Shown here in pieces: positions 1 through 8,789 of a DNA stretch of 54,622 nt (position 1 is its first letter; every line of letters begins with the position of its first letter). The stretch is from Acanthaster planci (Eukaryota; Echinodermata; Asteroidea; Valvatida; Acanthasteridae): contig NW_019091481.1 of the NCBI RefSeq assembly GCF_001949145.1, forward strand, positions 339,253 through 393,874, given 5' to 3'. The notes beneath the pieces were generated by a model. That model saw only the letters and a program-made list of their open reading frames with translations, did not search any database and was not told the origin of the DNA. The translations under genes were made by a program, and so were the position numbers.

Positions 1-899
1 AAAGTGGATGTAAATAACTTTTTTTTTCAGATACATGTACTTAATGAAAAGAAAAGAACATTAGAACTTATGATAAGATAAAGAAAAGTAGTCCATGCAC
101 AAATGATAAAAGAAAAGAAAAAGACCATGAGGTTGTTGAATGATCAGAGGCTTGTAAAAACAGCCCTTAAAGTCAAAAAAAGTCTCCAGTTTCTGGTCAG
201 GACCTGGCTCCAAAAGTGGTGGGGCGACGCGGATTTGTTTTTTTTACCCTCACTTTTTTACTGGAAATGATGTAGGCCTACGTGTACAATAACGCGCGAT
301 GTCCATCGCGACTAGACTACATGCGCACGTAACTCTGGTGCTACCAACATAAAAATAGACTGCCCCAGCACTTTTACTGTTTAAAAGCATTTTCAGCTTG
401 TACATGTACACAGGACATAAGACCACCTTGTTTGGTTCCCAGATGTAAATGCACATAATTCAGAAATGATATCAGCTGGAAACGAGTGCCCAACTAAATG
501 TATGGGGAATTACAGGGACTCCTTAACTGTACATATTACTCAACCGCAGTAGCGGGATTCCGGTCGATTAAGCAAGTTTGGCAGCTTTTGGATATCGTTT
601 TTATCGTTTTTTTTTATTTTGCCGATGCGCAGGTCTATGGCGACGCGCGTTCTATACACAGAAACCAGAGACTTTGGGGGGGGCCTAAGACAAAAGACAA
701 AACAAAAACAACAGCACGACAAACTACGAGACAAAACACAGGACGGACAAAAGATAAAAGATATGACAAAAGCTGACAGCAAAAAGTTACAAGAATTGTA
801 ATATTTGATGACGACTAAAATAAAATTTAAAAAAGGATATAATAACCATAAGTACAGAAGAAGATTAAAGCTATGTTACATAATGGGAAAGGAGGGCTC
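1..899. other. Non-coding flank with A-rich low-complexity tract
   Basis: No gene is recognisable. Roughly 688-790 is an A-rich, degenerate GACAAAA-like low-complexity tract. Because it lies just downstream (in the minus-strand sense) of the LINE remnant at 900-1330, it could be part of that element's 3' untranslated tail, but no defined 3' end or target-site duplication was identified. The short open frames here are explained by composition. Confidence 0.4.
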
Positions 900-1330
900 T
901 TTAATAAGAGGTCTTAAACTGGCCTACGGAAGATTTCGTTCTGATGTTACCGGGAATGGTATTCCATAAACGGGGACCGAAAAAACGAAGGGTGTTAATT
1001 GAGTAGACGGTGCGAGGGAAGGGAAAAAAACATATTGGTATGGGATCTAGAGGAGTAACCGTGGATTTCATTGACCGATGCAAAGTACGAAGAAAACGTA
1101 CTGGGGAGAAGATTATTGATGTACTTTAACATGAAGATACCAGTGTGTAAGTTGTTGATGTCGGTAACAGTGAGGGTGCCTAAACGTGCAAAAAGGCGTG
1201 CAGTGTGGGCCCGAGAGTGAGACAAGGCGCAAGTGTGAATCGCTTTTTTTGAGTGATAAGCAAAGTGTTCAATTTGTTAATCGTTGTGCGTGCCCAAATA
1301 ATGTTGCAGTTTCGACCTAAATGTTCTGTG
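900..1330 (-). pseudogene. LINE (L2/CR1-like) reverse transcriptase, C-terminal remnant
   Basis: Read on the minus strand, this is the thumb/C-terminal tail of a non-LTR retrotransposon reverse transcriptase. In order one sees CNIIWA, then TINKLNTLLITQKK, then RAHTARLFARLGTLT, then INNLLPSTFSSYF, and finally LRFFGPRLWNTIPGNIR followed by QFK. These match the usual tail of L2/CR1-like elements, where the FGP-LWN-IP block and a closing FK are near-invariant. The reading frame is broken twice, both times at a 7-nt homopolymer (1244-1250 and 1024-1030). The endonuclease and catalytic RT core are absent, so the copy is 5'-truncated as is usual for LINEs, or interrupted by the foldback beside it. 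The clade is inferred from motif style only; the LINE assignment itself is secure. Confidence 0.85.
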
Positions 1331-1382
1331 TACTGAGCAGGTAGGATAGACAGTTTCATTTTGTTATGTGTATCAGTCAGTA

Positions 1383-1555
1383 TATTCCAGTCCATCACAA
1401 GTCCCTGCACGTCCCTGAAAGTCGATCACAAGTCATTCAGTCTTAAGCCAATTCACAAGCTACGCAATGAGCTGTAACAAAAGCATTCCTTTGTCATTGC
1501 TCTATGACTAGCCTTGTGAAGGGACTTGTAAAAGGACTTGTGATGGACTCGAATA
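1383..1555. repeat. Foldback repeat with 22-bp inverted termini
   Basis: The left end (1383-1404) and right end (1534-1555) are inverted copies matching at 21 of 22 bases; the core AGTCCATCACAAGTCC is exact. Nearer the centre there are weaker inverted matches (GCAATGA against TCATTGC). It has the form of a small non-autonomous foldback/MITE. No convincing target-site duplication was seen. It lies about 50 bp beyond the last recognisable LINE homology. Confidence 0.65.
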
Positions 1556-2088
1556 CAACATTGGCATCAGTACAGAGTGTCATCTTTGAAATGAGCCAAT
1601 TATGTTAAAGGTTATCCCCGTGATCCGAATGTTACAACAAATAAATTAGTTTAGAATATAATTTCTCATTTGCATTTTCACAACGCAAACCACACAATCA
1701 GGTGACTGGTTGGGGAAATTTACTGTCAGCGCATGTAAACTTTGATATTGGAACGCGGCCTCCAACGTCTTAGTTCATGCAGTAATTCTGCACATCCAAT
1801 GCTATATATGACCTTGTGAGCCAACTTTTTCCTCAGGTGGGAGGAAACCACGACTTCTTGCGTTGGTCTGATCGAAGATATTAACTATACTCCGTAATCA
1901 AACTTGCCGAGCTTGGCTGGCCACTATATAGAATTTGATTTGGCAGTTGTGACTTTGGTATCTTATCATAGATTTTCGGATAGTACTTAGTGTTACATCG
2001 GAAAAGTGGAAAGCACAATTACTTGATCCAAATGTTAAAAAGATCTTGCTGATGAAGCTACTTTGGAAGATATAAACATATCCACAAC
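1556..2088. other. Intergenic, no feature seen
   Basis: AT-rich sequence without recognisable coding, RNA or repeat structure. Confidence 0.4.
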
Positions 2089-2376
2089 CTACATCCCAGT
2101 GTCTTTGCTTTGACCTTTGAGTTTCATTTCCTGTTGATACGTCTCCAATGTCTGTCCTTTTCGTCTTATGAAACGTGGGTCTAATTGTATGGCTACAGTT
2201 ACAAAACTGTCAGAGATTCTGACACTTGCAAGATTAAGGTGACAATCCTGTGGTCCCTTTGGACGGCCATCGATACTCAACCGTCCTCCCCTTGGTCTTC
2301 TGTTCGAGTCGCTAGTGTTATAATTAGGCCCACATAATCCACAAGGATTTGCTTTATCTGCGTAGCTGCAAAACAT
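2089..2376 (-). CDS. Unrecognised open frame, possible exon
   Basis: A 95-codon open frame on the minus strand. I do not recognise the product. The translation is less biased than most spurious frames in this window: it contains CGLCG near the start, a basic GGRLSIDGRPKG stretch, then SVRISDSFVTVAIQLDPRF and a charged tail ending in TGM before the stop. On the minus strand it is preceded by GTTTTGCAG, which could be a 3' splice site, so it might be a terminal exon rather than a complete gene. No domain, signal peptide or membrane segment is evident and chance is a live explanation. Confidence 0.15.
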   Translation of the reverse strand: MFCSYADKANPCGLCGPNYNTSDSNRRPRGGRLSIDGRPKGPQDCHLNLASVRISDSFVTVAIQLDPRFIRRKGQTLETYQQEMKLKGQSKDTGM

Positions 2377-2620
2377 GCCTTGTTAGCCTGGATGGGAATG
2401 GATTGAGAGCACAGCCCCTTGAACCGGTTCTGATTTGGAACACTTGATTTGGAGAAGGTGGAAAATTTGAAGCAGGTTTGTGCTTTGCACCGTATCATCG
2501 TGAACGTTTCGTGCATTCCACTTGTTATTCTTTTTGAATGACTCCAAAGAGTCGAGTTTAGTTTTTGAAGCGGGACGTAACATCTAATAATTTTTACATA
2601 GTCTTCAATTTTATGATCAT

Positions 2621-3010
2621 GGGCGTAAATCCCGGGGGGGTGATGGGTACATATATTTACTCCCCCCCCCACCACCACCACTTTGGAGGGGGCGATGGAC
2701 TACTGAATCGTTCACGCTTTTTGGGTGAGCAAAAAAATAAAGCAGATTGTGATGAATTTTGCAGACTTCCAACGACTAAAATGCATTCAATATCACTCAA
2801 AAAGGGAAAACTTTTAAAAGGCCAATTTTTCAAAGGCCATAAATATGCTATCCTGAATATATAATTACAGATGTACATCAATATCACGAACAGCGACTTC
2901 TATATAGATTCATATAGTGTCCCTACCCCCCTCGTCAAATTTTCATGGCCAGCCAAGTCATTCCCACCCTCATTCACCACCCTCCCCCGTTTCCTGTACA
3001 AATTTACGCC
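2621..3010 (+). mobile_element. MITE-like repeat family 1, copy A
   Basis: A 390-bp unit beginning GGGCGTAAATCCCGGGGGGG and ending in ATTTACGCC, so the ends carry an exact 9-bp inverted repeat (GGCGTAAAT). Two other copies in the window (29705-30095 and 51090-51467) share its internal landmarks in the same order and orientation: a C-rich tract, AAAGCAGAT, a TCACT/CCACT-AAAAAGGGAAA block, ATTACAGATGTA, TTTCATGGC, and a terminal ACGCC. It has no coding capacity. The short ends and lack of a gene fit a non-autonomous DNA transposon; the superfamily is uncertain. Confidence 0.75.
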
Positions 3011-3847
3011 ACGATTGTGATTGGCACAGATCTTCATGGAAGGTCTTTGTTTGGTATTTTCGTGAAGTCTTCATTAACAGTATTACCTCGGGGTCTTTGT
3101 CATCCAAGCTGTTTTCTTGAAGTCGTATTTGGAGAAAGATATTAGAGGTTGACTTTATATCAGAAATCAAAATAGGATAATATCGTACGGTTACTTTGAA
3201 TTAAAATGCGTGGCATGGATGTCTGATTTTTCGCATAAGTTTCCGCGTAGCAACTGCACTGACCCAAGCTAAACTTACTTTTGCCAAGTTAATATTCATT
3301 TAGCCCGTGTTTTGTTCTTTTAACCGTCATAGAAAATGGATGCACGAGATAGCTCTTGTATCTCCAGTCCAAACATATTCACTGATAGACTGACTTGTTT
3401 CTGTATAATAATTTACAGCTTCGAGTGATTGAAAAACACGACAGTTGGGGTTGATGGAATGGAGCAGATGTCGGGTCGATGATGTGCTCAAGATGATGTT
3501 GAATGTGTCTGTAGGATTTAATTTCACAAGTCGGTTTCCCTAGCGGGATGCACATATAAACTTGTGTCGTCAAGGTTAACATGGGGTCATTTCTCTAAAT
3601 GATGTAGCCGATGGAACTATAAATAAATCATTGATAAAGGAAAAACTCGATTGTTTTTACGCATTCCTGTCTTCTATCGTTAACTGATCGTGAAATGTTT
3701 ACAGCAAATTGACTGGACTCACTGAGCTATGGTCGCGTGAGGAAATCATGCAGATGCATCGATTTGTACTATTGCACGCACAGCACGAAAAGTAAACAGT
3801 GGATTGAATTTCATTCCATCATATGAACATTCTCTTTTTTCTTTCAG
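3011..3847. other. Intergenic, no feature seen
   Basis: No recognisable gene or repeat. It ends in the pyrimidine-rich run TCTTTTTTCTTTCAG immediately before the candidate exon at 3848. Confidence 0.4.
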
Positions 3848-3895
3848 ATTGAAAAGACAAACAAAGTGGGACATGTATTTAAAAAGACCAACAAG
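3848..3895 (+). CDS. Candidate 48-nt internal exon
   Basis: The segment is bounded by a strong vertebrate/invertebrate-type 3' splice site (TCTTTTTTCTTTCAG before 3848) and a good 5' splice site (ACAAG then GTGAGA at 3896). Two reading frames are open and remain open into the next candidate exon at 4042. One reads IEKTNKVGHVFKKTNK. The other contains KWDMYLKRPTR and continues as LDPSADPKPIVEGP. The second gives the longer terminal peptide and a more protein-like composition, but the phase cannot be settled without upstream exons. The product is unrecognised. The coherence of splice sites, a short 146-nt intron and a downstream AATAAA is the main support; a chance arrangement is possible. Confidence 0.35.
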
Positions 3896-4041
3896 GTGAG
3901 ATGGCGTTGTTTTAAGGTATTTTGTTTAAATTTGATGAGATCAATAAAACGGGCCTCCTAAAATAAGATTCTAATGGATATTTCTCGGCTTTACAGAAGT
4001 TGTGGCTATAATCAGTCACTGGCATATTCCTGTTTTTGCAG

Positions 4042-4485
4042 GTTGGACCCAAGTGCAGATCCAAAACCAATTGTTGAGGGGCCGAAATTGCCTCTAGGAA
4101 AACAAATGGAAATGTCTCTGAGTATAACCCTTTGCAGCCTTCCTGACGGGTAAGGCTAACCTTAGAAAAGGGGCTTTATACACGCTTGTGGAAGGAAGAG
4201 AAATGAAACAGTTTCCCCAAAAATTCCTGCCTCTTGTTGCTTTTCCCAAACTATATAAAAAAATAGAAATTGCCCTTTTTGGTAAGGGAGTAGCTCTGTC
4301 CCCCCCGACCCACCAATTGTTGGGCCTCAAGAAAAGACAGAATTCGCAATGGTGACTCAAAGAGGACCTATTGTTAGTAAGAGACCAATTTTTGTCACCA
4401 AGACTACCTTGACTTCCCTACTTTAAGTAACTCTGGGGATATGGAAGTTGGCAGCAGAAACTCAATAAAACTTTTATTAGAATTT
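4042..4485 (+). CDS. Candidate terminal exon with 3' UTR
   Basis: Follows CCTGTTTTTGCAG, a good 3' splice site. Joined to the exon at 3848-3895, one frame stops at 4075-4077 (ending KCRSKTNC) and another runs to the TAA at 4151-4153 (ending SITLCSLPDG). An AATAAA lies at 4464-4469, giving a plausible 3' UTR of a few hundred bases and a cleavage site near 4485. The product is not recognised. Upstream exons were not found, so this is a proposed gene end, not a demonstrated gene. A non-coding spliced RNA would look the same. Confidence 0.3.
4464..4469 (+). promoter_or_regulatory. AATAAA polyadenylation signal candidate
   Basis: Exact AATAAA in the sequence CTCAATAAAACTTTT, 311 nt after the later of the two possible stop codons of the candidate terminal exon. 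AATAAA occurs often by chance in AT-rich DNA, so its value depends on the splice-site context. Confidence 0.3.
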
Positions 4486-5471
4486 CCAGTTGCAAAGATC
4501 CATTCGAATCAGTATCCGACACAGTATTCATAACTATTTGTAATGTAAAGCATTTAGATGACAGCACGGCTTAAATTTAATGATTGCCAATAACAGAATT
4601 AATTAGTGATGCTAAATATGACAGGATCCTGTAATAAAGTTCACGATTGAACCTTGACTTCCAATATAAGTTTCTTTCTTCGTTCGCCTTCTGCCTGTCA
4701 AGTCGTAAATACACGCTCCGCGGTGTAAATGAAGCCCGCTTATGCTTTATCTTTAAACTTGTGTTTTAGCGTAACCTTGCCCCGTCCGTAGCCCTAAAAA
4801 CTCTGTACTTTTCATCCATCCACATGTACTTTAGAGATTGAACAAACAGACTTTGGAACTAGCCTTTTAAAGATGTTATTGAAGGCAGATGCGTGTTGCT
4901 CTTTTTTCCTCAAGGGAAATGATGTTGCCCTTCTAAGGTGTTAATAGCAAATATCCACTGGCAGAGCCGTGCTTTGATACATCGTACAGATCACAAGAAG
5001 GAATTAATATCTCTGAGGAGAACTGTTTTCTATTTCATCATGTCAAACGATGGTAAACCTTTTTTGTAAGGAAACAAGCAATAACCTTTCTTTCTTCAAG
5101 GAATACGCACACCCTTCTGAGGTGTCCGTTTCAGCATCTTTATCATTGTCAAGGATGCTGTCGACTTCTTATTACAAGCTCACACTTTTCAGTTGCTTGG
5201 TTGATAAACAACGATGACTTGTGCTTTCTGTTTCGTCTCTTTCATCAGACATGTTGTTTGAAAGGTTTTTTTGTCTTCATCTCTAATTAGGTGAAGTCGG
5301 GCAGCATTACTTTAAAGACATCTTTATACATCTTTTGACGTTATAAGCTTGTTTCCTTCCATCGAACTGTAATTAAATACCAGGATAGATCAGAATGTTT
5401 TGAAAAGAAAAATTAAACCATGGAACTATTAAAACCATTCCAAATAAAGTAGAGAAATGAAATGTTCGCTA
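4486..5471. other. Intergenic, no feature seen
   Basis: No recognisable coding or repeat structure. The end nearest the mariner remnant may include its 3' untranslated part, but no terminal inverted repeat was identified. Confidence 0.4.
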
Positions 5472-6330
5472 CTTCTCAAATTATTTTCCTCCTGCCTCCA
5501 CAAATTTTGGAAATCTCCCAGTCCATTCATTGAAGACCAAAGCATAGTTCTCTTTGGGTATTGCGTTTAGACATTGGTAAACTGCATCTCCAATTGCCCC
5601 TCTGTTGTCATATCCTCTTCTTTTCAACTCCTGACAGTTGTCCCCTTGAATACTTCACCCTTGAAAGCTCACTAAGAGGCCTTGAAGAGTGGCAAGGTTA
5701 AAGTTAGAGTTCTGTTCTTCAGCCTAGGGAAGAGCCAAAAGTCACAGGCACCGCATGTCAGGAGAATACGGTGGATGTGGGAACACACAAAATTACGGTT
5801 GTTGTTGGTAATGATTAAGTCCCTTACGCTTGCTGATCTGTAAGCAGGAGCATAATTGTGATGTATGAAGACTTGCTTCATTACCCTCTTTTGGCATAGT
5901 GTTTCAGTGTTTCTGCCAGTATTTTTAATAGCATAATACTTTCCAGTGACTGAATACCCTTTGGGTGCATGCATCTGGGAGACCGTACCGTGTTCATCGA
6001 AGAAAGGAGTACACGAAATCTTCTTGGTACTCCTAGATCGACGAAGAGCTTAGTGGCTTTTCCTCCTTTTGGCACCATAACTTTCTTTTATTGTCTACTT
6101 CCTGGTTCCAAAAAGTAAATCTATGTCTCATGTCAAGTTACAGTCTCTTTCATCCTTCTCTTATCGGTATGTTCATACTTGCAAACTGTGTCTTCTGCCA
6201 TTTATACCCTCCCTTTGCCTTCAAGTTGCTCCCCACTAAGAATATGAGGTACCAATCCAGAACAGTTTACTTATTTGCAGAATCTCACGTGCACTGATAT
6301 TGTGAGAGGCCAGAATATTTTCTTTATACA
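5472..6330 (-). pseudogene. mariner-family transposase pseudogene
   Basis: On the minus strand most of a mariner (IS630/Tc1/mariner) transposase can be followed. From the N-terminal side: NISAREI (helix-turn-helix region, weak), LVPHILSGEQ, MAEDTVCKYEHTDKRR, then HET-IYFLEP standing for the usual DETWIYFFEP, then FFDEHGTVS and PKGYSVTGKYY, then HHNYAPAYRS for HHDNAPAHRS, then CDFWLFPRLKN, and the tail IPKENYALVFNEW, RFPKFVEAGGK. The family is normally about 345 residues; about 285 codons are traceable. It is dead. At least four in-frame stops are visible, there is a frame change near 6040, and two compensating shifts lie around the HPPYSPD block. Two of the three catalytic aspartates are replaced (D to H near 6130, D to N near 5855). 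Only the third (CD, near 5741) is kept. Confidence 0.9.
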
Positions 6331-7561
6331 TGAGATGATTACAGATCATGAAATCAATCAGATGCTACATAACAAGTTTCCTTTCAAAGCATACTGACCC
6401 ACCCTTTATTGATCATGAAGACTGTTATTTCAACACATAGACTTGTGTTTATCTTTTGAAATGGTTGTGGTTTGAAGGGCAAAACAACAAACCCTTCAAA
6501 AAACACAACAAAAGCATAGAACACTTTCTGTCCCATACATCTTTTTAACGTCAAGTATAATGAACAAACATGATAGTATTTTCCCCGGGAAAAATAGCCC
6601 ATCACCATTAATAGCATTTTCGAAAATAATCAATTGTACCTGAAAGTTGATTGTTCAACCAGGAGGTGGGGTTGGGTCACGGACAGCACTGGCAGGTCAA
6701 GGGGTTTACCACCGGTAATTGACTCGTTGACATCACTAATAATTTTACCAAAATGTCAAGCGAACAGAGTGATGTGCGTGACTCTGCTTTCCCCTGTATT
6801 CAAGCACCACTCTATCCTGAAATCATGCTGAAACAAAAACAAATCAAATTTCGTGATAGTCGGGTGAAAACGGGACCATTCTGTGCCCTAAGGGGGTTGG
6901 CTGTGCGATTGTTAATTTTCGACACGTTCTGTGGTAATATTTACCTCCCGCATATGCGCCTGAGGGATAACGAGTGGAATAACAAACAAGAACTTGATTG
7001 GACGAGGAGTCACGGTCAAAAGATGTCACCACTGCTTTTCATTTCCCTGAGGAGGATAACCACTGAGAAAGGCGGTAAATTAAACATGTTCGGCTAACCT
7101 CGAACCCAAGGGGTGAAAAGCTCATCGTTGATTATTAGTCTACGGTTTCCTGTCGTTGATTGAATGTCATTTACAGTTTTCGTCGAATAATCCATATTCT
7201 TAGTATAAGGAAAACTGGTTAAAATCTGCTTGAAATCGAGGCTACAAATACAGATATTGAAGGCACGTTTTGAGGTTTGACCACCCCCCTCGCGACTCCT
7301 CAAGATGGAGTGAGGGATTTGTCTTCCAGCGTAATTCAAGATATCAGGAATACAGGAAGTAACTCACAAGTGACTTACATACTTATACGAAGTTTAAAGG
7401 TTCTCAGCTGATTGACATGATTGAGATGAGAAAAAGACAGAAATTTTACTGGAGGAGTCAAATTAATGGAAGTATTGGCCATTGAAAAAAAGAATTTCTG
7501 ATCCAGTACCCCACCCTACAAAAAAAATCCCTTCACAGTGAATGCCCGGATGTTGATATCA
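6331..7561. other. Intergenic, no feature seen
   Basis: Open frames here, including a 114-codon one on the + strand at 6753-7097, show no domain or compositional signal. No tandem or inverted structure was noticed. Confidence 0.35.
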
Positions 7562-7569
7562 TGACGTCA
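7562..7569. promoter_or_regulatory. Consensus CRE palindrome TGACGTCA
   Basis: A perfect TGACGTCA (CREB/ATF-type site) in a locally CpG-richer patch (about 7560-8060). No transcription start is evident next to it, so function is conjectural. Confidence 0.25.
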
Positions 7570-7681
7570 CGTAAAGAACAATCTTGCCACGCGTCTCCAC
7601 GCAACACGTTCAACGTTCGCCTCTCTTGGTATCGTATAGACTTGAGTCAGCAATGATGGCAGATTCTGAAGTTTCCGAGAG

Positions 7682-7981
7682 CTATTTTAAGCCGATTTTT
7701 CCGAGGAAGAGTTTAAAAGCTCTGCTTTTGATTTCTGTATTTTTCAGCCGAGGTGCTTTTGGTATTCCACACTCTTCAAGGAGCGTTTCTTCGTAGCCAT
7801 CGGCTGTAAAATTGTCACTGCAGATGATACTCGTTGGGGACGGCCCGTCCCAGTTTGCCTTGGTCAAGCACACTTTTGCTGGCCAGATTTTCCATGATGC
7901 CGGGTCTTTTGGGAAATTGTGCAGGCGTACACCGTCCTATGGTGTATTGCTGCATCCTACAACGACACATCTCGTTGGTAT
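7682..7981 (-). pseudogene. THAP-type zinc finger domain relic
   Basis: On the minus strand a 99-codon frame encodes a THAP DNA-binding domain. It opens IPTRCVVVGCSNTP, then a stop, then DGVRLHNFPKDPASWKIW, then VCLTKANWDGPSPTSIICSDNF, and continues LLEECGIPKAPRLK. THAP fingers bind zinc through a C2CH pattern; here C5, C10 and C54 are in place with proper spacing (C-x4-C-x43-C-x2-x), but the final histidine is asparagine (N57). Three lesions are visible: the expected start ATG is ATA (7979-7981), codon 15 is TAG (7937-7939), and the zinc histidine is lost. The AVPT-like box that normally closes the domain is not clear. THAP domains occur in host regulators and in P-element-type transposases; no transposase part was found next to it. 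The domain call is secure, while its origin (decayed gene or transposon) is open. Confidence 0.85.
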
Positions 7982-8575
7982 TGTCGCTTGCTGTGGCCAA
8001 ATTTCAATTCGGTCAGTCCACGCGTAACGCCGGGTCAGTAGCCCCTACCCTGAAGATCGGGTTATTTACGGGATGCAATACATCATTCATTCAGAGTTTT
8101 CGAAGGGGAAAGTGGGGGGCACGACAAAATTGGTGAAAAAAATCGTCGAATCAGCAGAACCGATGGAAATAAACGAAACACGCCGGGACTCAATTCTTGT
8201 TTTTATATTCAATACAGATTTATGTAACATAACAATGGCGTGGAATAGCAGAGAACCTTTAACTCTGTCTTACCTCTTACAGGTTACGTTTTATTTCAAG
8301 TCCTCACTTGCTTTAAAATAACTGTTATTCGACATAGAACCATATCTATTATGATATATCATTACCTTACATGTATTTTTATTTCCGTCTGTGCTAATGC
8401 TATTGAGTGGAAGTCTGGAATTATTGACTTTTTTACTGGTATTCGCCGTTGCATTTATGTAACTTAAAGCAGGAACGGGGAAACTGAAATAATAAATACA
8501 CCAAGCTCATCGATCTTCTCAAACAAAAGCTCATCAATGCCATGAAGTATACATTTTCGAAAAGGGAATTATATG

Positions 8576-8758
8576 TTTTCAAAATTCGTTTTTACGAGAT
8601 CTATTTTTTCAAGTTTGTTTATATGGGATGTAAAAGCGAACTTTGAAAAAAAAATCTCTTAAAAAGTGTTTATTTCCCAAGAACAGAAACAATGAAACGA
8701 AATAACTCATTAAAACGAATTCTGGAAAACTGTATCTTGTAAAAGCAAAATTGAAAAA
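8576..8758. repeat. Cluster of a diverged 25-bp motif in both orientations
   Basis: Four related copies of a motif close to TTTTCAAAATTCGTTTTTAC are present: one on the + strand at 8576-8600, and three on the minus strand at about 8627-8650, 8704-8729 and 8734-8758. The first and last, with their flanks, form an imperfect inverted repeat of about 60 bp (left arm about 8550-8612, right arm about 8727-8789). No gene accounts for this. Confidence 0.5.
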
Positions 8759-8789
8759 CTTATACTTCACTCTTTGAAAATGTATTCTA

